Shown here piece after piece: positions 25,543-33,413 of a DNA stretch of 64,000 nucleotides. The stretch covers positions 1,674,001 through 1,738,000 of the forward strand of contig NZ_CP069338.1 of assembly GCF_016859125.1 (NCBI RefSeq), read 5' to 3'. The notes under the pieces are model-generated. The model worked only from the letters and a program-made list of their open reading frames with translations. It searched no databases and was not told the origin of the DNA. Source of the stretch: Archangium violaceum (GTDB taxonomy: Bacteria; Myxococcota; Myxococcia; Myxococcales; Myxococcaceae). Both the position numbers and the translations under genes were made by a program. Numbering within the stretch: the stretch's first letter is position 1; every line of letters begins with the position of its first letter.

Positions 25543-26107
25543 GGGGCACCTCCGGAATGAAGCGAGGCCTGTTCGCGAAGGCGTCGGCGTAGGCCGCGCC
25601 CAGTGCCGCCTCCTCGGCGCGGATGCGCACCCGGAGCAGCCATGCATTGGCCAGGGTGAAGACAACGGCCGTCACCCACGCACCGTGGATGAGCGGCACC
25701 GCGGCCAGCTCCAGCACCACCGCCACGTAGTTGGGGTGGCGCAGGTAACGGTAGGGCCCGCGCGTCACCGGCGACAGGCCCGGCACCACGATGATGCGCG
25801 TGTTCCAGAGCTCACCCAGGGAGCTGATGGCCCAGTAGCGCAGCGCCTGGGCCACGAGCGCCACGCCCAGCGCGGCGAAGCCGAACCCGCCCGGAAAGGG
25901 ACGCCCGAGCACCAGCACCTCCGCCACGCACGAGACGAGGAAGAGCGAGTGGAGCACCACCATCACCCGGTAGTGCCCCTGCCCCGTCTCCACGCCGCCG
26001 CGAGCGAAGGCCCGCGCCGCGTTGCGCTTGGAGATGACGAGCTCCACGAGCCGCTCGGCGGAGAGCAGCCCCAGAAAGGCCAGGTAGCCGACGAGCGAGC
26101 TCACCAT
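25535..26107 (-). CDS. Isoprenylcysteine carboxyl methyltransferase-like membrane methyltransferase
   Basis: A 190-aa protein with four to five membrane segments and the ICMT/PEMT signature GPYRYLRHPNYVAVVLEL, followed by RIRAEEAALG near the end (SAM-binding region). The start at 26107 overlaps the PKS stop by 7 bases. In srsABC-type loci an enzyme of this family methylates phenolic hydroxyl groups of alkylresorcinols; here the neighbours suggest the same (inference). Size and motifs match the family fully. Confidence 0.85.
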   Translation of the reverse strand: MVSSLVGYLAFLGLLSAERLVELVISKRNAARAFARGGVETGQGHYRVMVVLHSLFLVSCVAEVLVLGRPFPGGFGFAALGVALVAQALRYWAISSLGELWNTRIIVVPGLSPVTRGPYRYLRHPNYVAVVLELAAVPLIHGAWVTAVVFTLANAWLLRVRIRAEEAALGAAYADAFANRPRFIPEVPRG

Positions 26108-27186
26108 CGCAGCAGCACCAGCTCGGCGCAGAAGCCCGGTCCCATGGCCATCAACACGCCCCAGTCGCCCGGCTGGGCCCGGCCGGACTCCAACATGTCG
26201 CCCAGCACGAAGAGCACGGAGGCCGAGGACAGGTTGCCCACCTCGCGCAGCGAGGCCCAGGAGTGCGCCAGCATGTCCGGCGCCAGCTCCAGCGCCTCCT
26301 CGAAGGCCTGCAACACCTTGGGGCCGCCGGTGTGCGCCACCCAGTGCTTCACGTCCTCGCGCGCGAGGCCATGCTCGGCGAGGAACCCATCCACGTCCCG
26401 GCGGATGAACTCGCGCACGAGCTGCGGCACCTTCGCGGACAGCACCACCTTGAAGCCCGAGTCCACCACGTCCCAACCCATGATGCGCTCGGTGTCCGGG
26501 TAGAGCACCGAGCGCGTGGCGACGATGCGAGGGCCGGCCGCCGCGCCGCTCCGCTCGGAGCCCTGGAGCACCACGCACGCCGCGCCGTCGCCGAACAACC
26601 CCGAGGCGATGATGTTGGGAATGGAGAGGTCCTCACGCTGGAGCGTGAGCGAGCACAGCTCCACGGCGAGCAGCAGCGCCGTCTGACCCTTCCAGGCCCG
26701 GAGGTAGTCCGAGGCCCGCGCCGTGCCCGCCGCGCCCGCCACGCACCCCAGTCCGAAGATGGGCGTGCGCTTCATGTCCGGGCGCATGCCCAGCCGGTTC
26801 ATCAGCCGCGCGTCGATGCTCGGCGTGGCGATGCCCGTCACCGTGACGAAGAAGATGTGGTCCACGTCCCGGGGAGTGAGCCCCGTGCGGTCCAACGCCT
26901 TGCGCACCACCTGCTCGCCCAGCTCCAGCGCGACCTGAATCCAGGCGTCATTGCGCTGCTGGAAGGTGACGAGCGAGGGATACTTCTCGATGGGCAACGC
27001 GAGGAAGCGGCCCTCCACCCGGACCGAGCGATGCAGCTCCTCCAACCGCTCGATGTTGAAGTGCCGTGTGGCCCACATGTCCCGCAGGGCACCAATGATC
27101 TGCTCCTGGCGTGCATAGTGGGGAGGAAGCAGGCGCTCCACCGCGCGGATGACGGGGGAAGAGTCCTGGCCTGGTGCGGAATTCAT
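26101..27186 (-). CDS. Type III polyketide synthase (chalcone/stilbene synthase family)
   Basis: A 361-aa protein, the full length of the family. The catalytic triad is visible: Cys in IFGLGCVAGAAG, His in WVAHTGGPKVL, Asn in EVGNLSSASVLF. GDGAACVVL and MAMGPGFCAELVLL match the family's C-terminal signatures. It condenses malonyl-CoA units on an acyl starter to a resorcinol or pyrone. It is the first gene of a tight five-gene operon with methyltransferase, ACP, FAAL and flavoprotein, which suggests long-chain phenolic lipids. The start is the ATG at 27186, next to a TTG; no strong ribosome site is visible. Confidence 0.9.
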   Translation of the reverse strand: MNSAPGQDSSPVIRAVERLLPPHYARQEQIIGALRDMWATRHFNIERLEELHRSVRVEGRFLALPIEKYPSLVTFQQRNDAWIQVALELGEQVVRKALDRTGLTPRDVDHIFFVTVTGIATPSIDARLMNRLGMRPDMKRTPIFGLGCVAGAAGTARASDYLRAWKGQTALLLAVELCSLTLQREDLSIPNIIASGLFGDGAACVVLQGSERSGAAAGPRIVATRSVLYPDTERIMGWDVVDSGFKVVLSAKVPQLVREFIRRDVDGFLAEHGLAREDVKHWVAHTGGPKVLQAFEEALELAPDMLAHSWASLREVGNLSSASVLFVLGDMLESGRAQPGDWGVLMAMGPGFCAELVLLRW

Positions 27187-27533
27187 CAACGCCGTCCCTG
27201 TAAGGGTGGGAATCGACGATTAATCACCCACCCGCAAGGGTGCGACCTGCGGTGAAAAGATTGAACTTGGCAGCTCCCTTTCTTGTCGCGGACATGCTGG
27301 TTGGCTGACAACTCGGGCCCCCACCCCGCAACGCGGAGCGCGCACGTGTTGGATTGCGCACAAAGCCAGGGGGCCAGGAATGGCGACGAGGGAGGCCACT
27401 CGCGCGTCGTCTTGAGCGAGGAATGGGCAGACATCTTCCACGTTCAGGACTCTTCGGAGGAGCGCCTGCGTTCGCAAGCGCACAGCTCACCCGGGAAATG
27501 GAGGGGCACGCCGGTTGCTCTGGGCAATCCGGC
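27187..27533. other. 347-bp divergent intergenic region
   Basis: It lies between the PKS operon (minus) and an NlpC/P60 gene (plus) and should carry both promoters. A 7-bp dyad, GGGTGGG at 27204-27210 and CCCACCC at 27227-27233, with an AT-rich 16-base middle (GACGATTAATCA) sits in the 5' leader of the PKS operon and could be an operator or mRNA hairpin. No gene is credible here. Confidence 0.45.
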
Positions 27534-28178
27534 ATGCACCGTGCCTTCCTGCTGTGTGCCCTGTTGGGCCTCCTGCTCCCGGGTTCCGAGGCCAGAGCCG
27601 CTCGCCGTGCCGCGAACCAGAGCTCCCGGGCCGCCTCCGGTCCGCTCGCGCATAGGGCCGCGGTCCGCGCCTCCCTGTGGGTGGGGCTCCCCTCGCTCTC
27701 GCGGGTGAGCCGCTCCGTGAACGATGACTGCTCTGGACTGGCCCACCTCGCCTACCGCAAACGGGGCCTGAGTCTGATGCACGACCGCCCCATCCCAGGA
27801 GAGGGCGGAGTCGCCTCCATCTATCGCAAGGCCAGGGCACTCGGCGCGCTGCACGACAAGCCCCGCCCGGGAGACCTGGTCTTCTTCCGGGAGACGTATG
27901 ACCGCAACCGCGACGGGCGGCGCAATGACGGGCTCACGCACATCGGCGTGGTGGAGCGCGTGGAGCGAGACGGCACGGTGACCTTCGTGCACCGCGCGGG
28001 CGGAGGCGTGAAACGCTCGAAGCTCAACCTGAACAGGCCGAGCCTCCGCCGCAATGCTCGGGGCCGGGTGCTCAACGACTATCTGCGCCGCTCGGAAAGG
28101 GTCGCGCGGCCGAGGCTCGCGGGGGAACTGCTCGCGGGCTTCGCCACCGTGGACCGGCGATGGTTCACAGCGCCTTGA
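27534..28178 (+). CDS. Secreted NlpC/P60-type cell-wall peptidase
   Basis: A protein of about 214 aa with a signal peptide (FLLCALLGLLLPGSEARA). The catalytic Cys is in DDCSGLAHLAYRKRG, followed by GDLVFF, the histidine segment LTHIGVVERVERDG and a third polar position in VHRAGGG. This is the Cys-His order of NlpC/P60/CHAP enzymes that cut peptidoglycan stem peptides. The start at 27534 gives the cleanest signal peptide; an ATG at 27504 would only add a short N-terminus. Neither has a strong ribosome site. Its end overlaps by 14 bases the 3' end of a convergent relic gene. Confidence 0.75.
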   Translation: MHRAFLLCALLGLLLPGSEARAARRAANQSSRAASGPLAHRAAVRASLWVGLPSLSRVSRSVNDDCSGLAHLAYRKRGLSLMHDRPIPGEGGVASIYRKARALGALHDKPRPGDLVFFRETYDRNRDGRRNDGLTHIGVVERVERDGTVTFVHRAGGGVKRSKLNLNRPSLRRNARGRVLNDYLRRSERVARPRLAGELLAGFATVDRRWFTAP

Positions 28179-28441
28179 CGATCGCCGCGCGCTCCCGGAC
28201 CGCCTCGTCGTTGTCGAGGACGAAGTCGAAGGTACCGAACACCACGGCGCCCGCGTCCAGGTCGTACTCCCACAGGCCCACCAGCCTGTCCCCGTCGAAC
28301 AGCGAGCGCATGAACATGTGGCACCGCCTCCTCCAGACTCCCTCCGAGAGGCTCGGCGAGCCCCTGCTTCCGGTGCCAGTGCGCGCGAGCGCGCTCGAGG
28401 GAAATCGTGAGTACGGGAGCTCGGGTCCTGCCTCGGGCCAT
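28165..28441 (-). pseudogene. Winged-helix DNA glycosylase (AlkZ/YcaQ-like) reduced to its two ends
   Basis: From 28441 the frame reads like the start of a YcaQ/AlkZ-like protein: VLTISLERARAHWHRKQGL, AEPLGGSLEEAV. Near 28322 the coding character moves to another frame that reads like the C-terminus of the same family: MFMRSLFDGDRLVGLWEYDL, then VVFGTFDFVLDND and a stop at 28165. The roughly 300 residues normally between these ends are missing. The most economical explanation is one large internal deletion that also shifted the frame. Confidence 0.55.
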
Positions 28442-28499
28442 GTCGTCCTCCGGGGCGCACTCCAGGGGCGCGCCCCGGCCTGACGACGGACCCGGAGTA

Positions 28500-28991
28500 T
28501 CAGGCCAGCGGTGCCGCTTCGTCCGTCTCGCGAGGCACCTGCATGCGAGGCTGGGTCTGGATGACCTCGGAGAACATGGTCTCGAGCTGCTCACCCATGA
28601 TGGCCAGCTCGTCCTTGGTCATCAGCTTCTTCACGCTCTTGAAGAGGTCCTTCTCCTCCTCCTCGACGTGGTGCTCGACCAGCTCCTGGAGCACCTTCAT
28701 CTTCGCCTTGAACTGGGCGTCGGAGGGGCTCATGTCGAGCAGATCCGCGATGACGCGCTTCACCGACAGGTGCTCCTCCACCGCCTCCTGGAGCTTGTCC
28801 GCCGTGGGACCGACGTAGACGCTGGGATAGAAGATCTTCTCCTCGATCATGGCGTGCGCCGCGAGGTTGTCCGCGATGCGCACGAACAGGTCCATCAGCA
28901 ACTCATCCCTGCCCTCACCAGCCTTCTCGAACTTCTCGAACAGCTCGTCGACTTCGCGGTGCTGCTGCGTCAACAGTTCGATGGCGTCCAT
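28500..28991 (-). CDS. Hemerythrin HHE-domain protein
   Basis: A 163-aa all-helical protein. The iron-ligand pattern is visible: QQHREVDELF near residue 10, AAHAMIEEKIFYP near 45, VEEHLSVK near 75 and LVEHHVEEEEKDLF near 108. Such proteins bind a di-iron centre and take part in oxygen, NO or iron handling. It is a single gene, divergent from a MarR regulator 313 bp away, which may control it (inference from layout). Confidence 0.88.
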   Translation of the reverse strand: MDAIELLTQQHREVDELFEKFEKAGEGRDELLMDLFVRIADNLAAHAMIEEKIFYPSVYVGPTADKLQEAVEEHLSVKRVIADLLDMSPSDAQFKAKMKVLQELVEHHVEEEEKDLFKSVKKLMTKDELAIMGEQLETMFSEVIQTQPRMQVPRETDEAAPLA

Positions 28992-29304
28992 GCTCTCTCT
29001 CCCGTCCTGTGTGAGTCGCGTGAAGCGTTCCTCGGCTTAACTTCGGCACGGCGCGCGGGGACGCCAACTGTCAGGCTCCTTCCCCGCCGGGCCCACGGGG
29101 AACCTGACTCCGCGAGTCTCCTCGGCAAAGGGACTTCTCCGGTGGTGTCCGAGCGACCTGAGTGCATGCCTGCTCTCCGGCGCGACAGTCACGGGGGTGG
29201 TCTCCTGGCGGTGAGCGGATGGCTTTTCGTCCGGGCGCGCCAGGACAACATTGCGACGTATCGGGACGGGTGCGCCATCGAGCGGCGCGGGATGAGGAAG
29301 CTCC
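28992..29304. other. 313-bp divergent intergenic region between hemerythrin and MarR genes
   Basis: No credible gene and no clear repeat. As the only space between the divergent hemerythrin and MarR genes it should hold their promoters and any MarR operator, but no convincing dyad or -10/-35 pair stood out. Confidence 0.4.
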
Positions 29305-29784
29305 GTGTCACGGAATGTCTCCAGGTCGGAAGGCGCGGACGGTGACGTCGACCGATTCCGGCGGCTCCTTTTCACACTGGGCCGGCTGCACTCGCTGAGG
29401 GATCCACTCGCCAGGAGCTGCGAGCGGATGGAGCTCACGGCGCCTCAAATCCACGCGCTGCTGTGGCTGGGGCAGGACGGGGCCCTCACCATGGGCGAGC
29501 TGGCCCGGCGGCTGGGCATCACCGAGAAGACGGTCACCGGCGTGGTGGACAGGCTCGAGCGCGAGGGCCACGTGCAGCGCGAGCGAAGCCCCGAGGACCG
29601 CCGCGTCATCCGTTGCCGGTTGACGGCCTCGGGCTCACGGCTCCACCGCAAGCTGGACCGGACCGTCGTCCAGGACATGGGGCGGATGCTGGAGCACCTG
29701 GACACCACCGACCGGCGAGCCCTCTTCCGCATCCTGGAGAAGCTCATCGCCTCGGCCGAGCCGAAGGACCGGCCCCACGGGTGA
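29305..29784 (+). CDS. MarR-family transcriptional regulator
   Basis: A 159-aa regulator. The winged helix-turn-helix is clear: MGELARRLGITEKTVTGVVDRLEREGHVQR, with the wing segment RSPEDRRVIRCRLTASG, flanked by dimerisation helices. The start is GTG at 29305 with GAGGAAG 5 bases upstream; the next in-frame ATG (29428) would remove the first helix. These regulators usually repress a divergent gene and respond to small phenolic ligands or oxidation. The divergent hemerythrin gene is the natural candidate target. Confidence 0.88.
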   Translation: MSRNVSRSEGADGDVDRFRRLLFTLGRLHSLRDPLARSCERMELTAPQIHALLWLGQDGALTMGELARRLGITEKTVTGVVDRLEREGHVQRERSPEDRRVIRCRLTASGSRLHRKLDRTVVQDMGRMLEHLDTTDRRALFRILEKLIASAEPKDRPHG

Positions 29785-29884
29785 GCGGGCCCCGCGAGGC
29801 CCCGGTGGCTCCCCTCCCCTCCTTCCAGACAGGACATGCTGGAGGCCATGGACGGGTGCTCCCGGCTGCGCTTCACTGCGGCCG

Positions 29885-30262
29885 ATGACTCCTCACGAAG
29901 CGGAAAAGGTCCTGGCGGACGCGGAAGTGGTGCCGTGCGTGGAGATGCAGCTCGCCGACGCCCGGCAGTTGGTGGAGGCATGCCTGGCTCAAGGCGTGCC
30001 GGCCCTCGTCCACCGCGAGGCGTGTAGCAAACCGAGCTGTTCCCCGAAGTTCCAGGTGCTCGTGCGTCCCGAGGACGCGCCCCGGGTCGCCGGCCTGCTC
30101 CAGCAGCGCTGGATGGACAGCCTCCAGCGAGAGGGGCTCCTCCCGGAGGGCCGGGCGCCCCAGGCGATCCCCGAGGACGGCGAGCTTCCGTGCCCCGCAT
30201 GCGGCACGGCCGGGCCCCTGGTCCAGGGCGCGTGCGGCGACTGCGGACTGCAGCTCGAGTGA
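29885..30262 (+). CDS. DUF2007-like protein with C-terminal zinc ribbon
   Basis: A 125-aa protein. The first 80 residues have the small ferredoxin-like pattern of DUF2007 signal-transducing proteins (DARQLVEACLAQGVPALVHR, then FQVLVRPEDAPRVAGLLQQR). The C-terminal end CPACGTAG...CGDCGLQL is a CxxC...CxxC zinc ribbon. The function is not known. The start ATG at 29885 lacks a good ribosome site. It faces a convergent gene with 21 bp between the stops. Confidence 0.6.
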   Translation: MTPHEAEKVLADAEVVPCVEMQLADARQLVEACLAQGVPALVHREACSKPSCSPKFQVLVRPEDAPRVAGLLQQRWMDSLQREGLLPEGRAPQAIPEDGELPCPACGTAGPLVQGACGDCGLQLE

Positions 30263-30283
30263 GCCGCCGTCCGTGGATGGTGA

Positions 30284-31201
30284 CTACTGGCTGGAGGAGG
30301 CGGCGGCCTCGTCGCCCGGGCGCCGCACCACCTCGGCGGTGGGCGCCGTCACGGGCTCGAGCAGGGTGAGGTCGGCCACCACGGGGTAGTGGTCGGACGC
30401 GTTCACGCGCAGCACCTTGCTCCGCCTGGGCATGAAGCGCTCACACGCCAGCACGTAGTCGATGCGCAGGTTGGGGATGATGGGCAGCGGGTAGGTGTCC
30501 GCGGAGCCCTCGCCGCGCAGGGCGAACACGTCCAGCAACTCGCGCTTGAAGAGGCGCAGGGAGCCCGCGTCGGGCGTGTCGTTCATGTCGCCCATCAGGA
30601 GCTTGGGCCGCGGATCCTCGCTCATCCACTTCATGATGGCCGCGCTCTGGCGCACGCGGATGTTCCCGTTGAAGGGGCGCCGGGTGAGGTGGGTGACGTA
30701 GACGCTCACCTCCTGCCCATGCACCTTCATGAGGATGCGGGCGACGGTGCGCGGCTCGGTGCCGGGCTCCACGGGCAGCGGATGCTGCTCCACGGACTCC
30801 AATGGGAAGCGGGAGAGGATCGCCACCCCGTAGTCCCCTCCGTGCAGCGAGGTGGTGCGGAAGTGGGCGTAGTAGGGCAACCCGGTGCGCTGGGCCAGCT
30901 CCGCGGGCTGGTGCAACCCGTTGGCGCGCCGCGTGTGCACATCCACCTCCTGGAGCGCGACGATGTCGGGCTCGGCGGAGCGGATGGTGTCGGCCACCTT
31001 GTCCAGGCCACGGATCGCGGACTGGATGTTGAAGGTCATGACCCGCAGGTCACCTTCGGATCGCGTCCGCGCCATCACGGGAACCGCCAGGGTCCCGGGA
31101 GCCGAGAGCGTCACGGGGGCGGTCCCTGCGCGCAGGGAGGGGGAGGAACACGCGAGCGGAGTCGCGAGGAACAGGCCGGCGAGGAGTCGGTCGATTCGCA
31201 T
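30284..31201 (-). CDS. Endonuclease/exonuclease/phosphatase (EEP) family lipoprotein
   Basis: A protein of about 305 aa with a lipoprotein signal (LLAGLFLATPLAC). The EEP motifs are in order: LRVMTFNIQS, VALQEVD, VYVTHLTRRP, LLMGDMNDTPD, RIDYVLA and NASDHYPVVADL. This is the DNase I/sphingomyelinase fold with the metal-binding Glu and the Asp/His pair. The natural substrate (nucleic acid, phospholipid or inositol phosphate) cannot be read from the sequence. The start at 31201 is chosen for the signal peptide; a GTG at 31249 is also in frame. Confidence 0.82.
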   Translation of the reverse strand: MRIDRLLAGLFLATPLACSSPSLRAGTAPVTLSAPGTLAVPVMARTRSEGDLRVMTFNIQSAIRGLDKVADTIRSAEPDIVALQEVDVHTRRANGLHQPAELAQRTGLPYYAHFRTTSLHGGDYGVAILSRFPLESVEQHPLPVEPGTEPRTVARILMKVHGQEVSVYVTHLTRRPFNGNIRVRQSAAIMKWMSEDPRPKLLMGDMNDTPDAGSLRLFKRELLDVFALRGEGSADTYPLPIIPNLRIDYVLACERFMPRRSKVLRVNASDHYPVVADLTLLEPVTAPTAEVVRRPGDEAAASSSQ

Positions 31202-31282
31202 GCAGGGGGGACCGATCATCGCAGCAAGAAGGGATACCGTCTTCCCCACATGTGAAGCCAGGCAGGAGGGCAGCCAGGCGGA

Positions 31283-31957
31283 CTAGAGCCACGCGAAGCC
31301 TTCTCGCAGTGCTTCCCGACCGCCGCCCTCGAGCACCTGGCCGTGGCACGGCACCACCCGGTCGAAGTCCCACGAGAGCACGCGCTCCCTCCAGGCGCGC
31401 AGCGCGGCCTTGTCCTTCACCATGGACTTGAGCAGCCAGGTGGGCGCCAACCGGCCATAGGCCCCGCACAGCTTCAGGTAGGTGCGTGTCAGCCACGAGG
31501 ATGTTTCGTGGATGTTGAAGGCCAGGTCGGTGAGCAGCAACGTGCGGCTCGGGCGGTGCAGGAAGACGAACTCCTCGAACCTGGGGATGCCGTGCGCCAG
31601 CAGCAGCTCGATGTCCGGTGACTGGCCCACGTCCATCACGTCCGACAGCTCCACGTCGATGCGCAGGTCCGGCCGCTTCTTGCGCAGCCCCGCGGGCGCG
31701 AGCACCTTCGCGGAGGGGTATGCGGCGGCCCAGTCCCCGAGCCACAGGTGGTGCATCACATTGGGCGCCACCAGGAAGCGCACCGGCCCCAGGGCGTCCA
31801 CCTCGCTCCGAGCCTCCGCATCCATCTTCACGGGCGAGTGCAGCCACAGGCCCCCCTCCGACAGGCGGATCACCGTCATCCGTCCGCCCAGATCGAAGCC
31901 ACTCATGCGGAAGGGGACCTCCAGGACGAAGACATCATCGGACAGCGGACGCAGCAT
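31283..31957 (-). CDS. DUF4336 protein, metallo-beta-lactamase-like fold
   Basis: A 224-aa protein. It starts with a VFVLEVPFRMSGFDLGGRMTVIRL strand pair, followed by LWLHSPVKMDAEARSEVDAL, LVAPNVMHHLWLGDW (a reduced HxxHxxxW form of the beta-lactamase metal site) and VVPCHGQVL near the end. These are the hallmarks of DUF4336, a beta-lactamase-fold family of unknown reaction. It is a single gene; 161 bp separate it from the divergent sulfotransferase. Confidence 0.75.
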   Translation of the reverse strand: MLRPLSDDVFVLEVPFRMSGFDLGGRMTVIRLSEGGLWLHSPVKMDAEARSEVDALGPVRFLVAPNVMHHLWLGDWAAAYPSAKVLAPAGLRKKRPDLRIDVELSDVMDVGQSPDIELLLAHGIPRFEEFVFLHRPSRTLLLTDLAFNIHETSSWLTRTYLKLCGAYGRLAPTWLLKSMVKDKAALRAWRERVLSWDFDRVVPCHGQVLEGGGREALREGFAWL

Positions 31958-32118
31958 GGCGCGCTCCTTGGCTGTTGACCCGTGTACCCGAAACCAATCC
32001 GTGGCCGGAAAGCCAGATCTCCCGGTGACCCTGGGCGGCTGACCTGGGAGCCCCAGGCGTTCTATCCTGACGCCCTCCGCCCCTCGACCACCGGCCTGTC
32101 GCCCAGGAGCCGCTCCCG

Positions 32119-33060
32119 ATGCATCGACGTCTGCTCGATTTCGGCATCACCGTCCTCGGCATGGTGGCGTCATGGGTCTGGGGCATCATGGGCCCCCTCC
32201 ACTCGCTCCTCATGCGGCTGAGGTGGAAGCGCTTCCGGATGTATCAGTTCAAGACGCGCCCGGATGACGTGTTCATCGTGACGTATCCGAAGTCCGGCAC
32301 CACCTGGATGCAGATGATCGCCTGGCAGTTGAAATCGGAGGGGAGCCTGGACTTCCGTCACATCGAGGACGTGGTCCCCTTCATCGATCGCTGCGGCCCG
32401 GCGGATCTGCCCCGGCTGGAGGCGCTCGAGTCCCCCCGCTTCTTCAAGAGCCACCTCCCCTACGAGGACGTGCCGTCCGGTGCCCGGTACATCTACGTCG
32501 TCCGAAACCTCAAGGACGTCGCGGTCTCGTACTACTACCACTACCTCTTGATGGAGGACTTCCGGGGCGGGCTCGACGCCTTCGTGAAGATGCTGGTGGA
32601 CCGGCGCACGCACGGAGGGAGCTGGGCCCGGCATGTCCTCTCCTGGCTGGAGCACCGCGACGCACCGAACGTGCTGTTCCTCTCCTATGACGAGATGCAG
32701 GCGGATCTGCCGGGGACGCTCCGGCGCGTGGCCCGGTTCAGTGGCATCGCGTTGGACGAGGCGCGCCTGCCCCTGCTCGTGGAGCAGTGCGGTGTGGCCT
32801 TCATGAAGAAACTCGAGGCCCGCTTCGACCCGCGGCTGAGCCGCCGGGGAAACTTCGTCCGCAAGGGCGAGACGGGCGAGGGACTGCGCGAGCTGGACGC
32901 GACGCTCCAGGCGGAGCTGGCGGCCGAGGAACAGCAGGTGCTCGACCGGGCCCGGGTGCTGGACTCCTCGGGCGCGCTGGAGCGGCTGCTGCGAGGAGAG
33001 GCGCCCACGCACGCGGCGGCCACGGAGGCCACTCCCGAAAAGCAGCAAAAGATGGGGTAG
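32119..33060 (+). CDS. PAPS-dependent sulfotransferase
   Basis: A 313-aa protein with an N-terminal hydrophobic segment and a full sulfotransferase domain: the 5'-phosphosulfate loop TYPKSGTTWMQ near residues 54-64, the 3'-phosphate site YVVRNLKDVAVSYYYH near 125-140 and the C-terminal RKGETG motif. It moves sulfate from PAPS to a hydroxyl or amine. It lies 73 bp upstream of the lanthipeptide precursor in the same direction, so sulfation of that peptide is possible but unproven; such enzymes are also common as lone genes. Confidence 0.88.
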   Translation: MHRRLLDFGITVLGMVASWVWGIMGPLHSLLMRLRWKRFRMYQFKTRPDDVFIVTYPKSGTTWMQMIAWQLKSEGSLDFRHIEDVVPFIDRCGPADLPRLEALESPRFFKSHLPYEDVPSGARYIYVVRNLKDVAVSYYYHYLLMEDFRGGLDAFVKMLVDRRTHGGSWARHVLSWLEHRDAPNVLFLSYDEMQADLPGTLRRVARFSGIALDEARLPLLVEQCGVAFMKKLEARFDPRLSRRGNFVRKGETGEGLRELDATLQAELAAEEQQVLDRARVLDSSGALERLLRGEAPTHAAATEATPEKQQKMG

Positions 33061-33133
33061 GGGTTGGCATTTCGAACACTTATACGCTTATCATGTCCCT
33101 CGCCGTCCCAACTCGCATCACCTGGAGGATTCA
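33061..33133 (+). promoter_or_regulatory. Probable promoter and ribosome site of the lanthipeptide gene
   Basis: This 73-bp gap is AT-rich for the genome. TTGGCA at 33063-33068 is a possible -35 box; TATACG at 33080 (11-base spacing) or TATCAT at 33088 (19-base spacing) are weak -10 candidates. GGAGG at 33123-33127 is 6 bases before the ATG at 33134. The spacing is not ideal, so only the ribosome site is secure. Confidence 0.35.
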
Positions 33134-33328
33134 ATGACTGATTCCCAAGTTGACGAGATCCTGGCTGGTTGGCTGTCCGGTTCCGAGTCTGCCTTTGGCA
33201 TGAACAACCCGGCGGGTCCTCTGTATCTGGGTGGCGAGGCGACGGAGGCCGCGCTGACCAACTCGACCGACGCGCTGTACACCGGCTGTAGCTCCTGCAC
33301 CGGGTCGCTGCACAGCTACTGCTGCTGA
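33134..33328 (+). CDS. lanA: Class II lanthipeptide precursor peptide
   Basis: A 64-aa peptide. The acidic leader (MTDSQVDEILAGWL) is followed by LYLGG at residues 30-34, a possible double-glycine cleavage site. The C-terminal core is rich in Ser/Thr and has four Cys, at 52, 55, 63 and 64 (TGCSSCTGSLHSYCC). Thr/Ser at 37, 42, 44, 45, 50, 53, 54, 56, 58 and 61 could be dehydrated and joined to the Cys. It is directly upstream of a LanM gene, which fixes its identity. Two tyrosines (49, 62) in the core are candidate sulfation sites given the sulfotransferase upstream. No transporter/protease (LanT) gene is nearby. Confidence 0.88.
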   Translation: MTDSQVDEILAGWLSGSESAFGMNNPAGPLYLGGEATEAALTNSTDALYTGCSSCTGSLHSYCC

Positions 33329-33413
33329 TTTCCGTCTCACGAAGTCACCGTGAAGCACCGTGCGGCATCGGATGCCTCGGCTCCGGTGCCGCACCGGTTT
33401 TGGAGAGCCCTGC

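Noticed and set aside
24608-26503. A 631-codon plus-strand frame opposite the FAAL/ACP/methyltransferase genes
   Set aside because: It spans several genuine minus-strand genes and has only the antisense His/Arg pattern.
27266-27282. A sigma-54-like promoter (TTGGCAG-N5-TTTCT) before the NlpC/P60 gene
   Set aside because: The -12 GC is replaced by TC, and the site is over 250 bp from the start codon.
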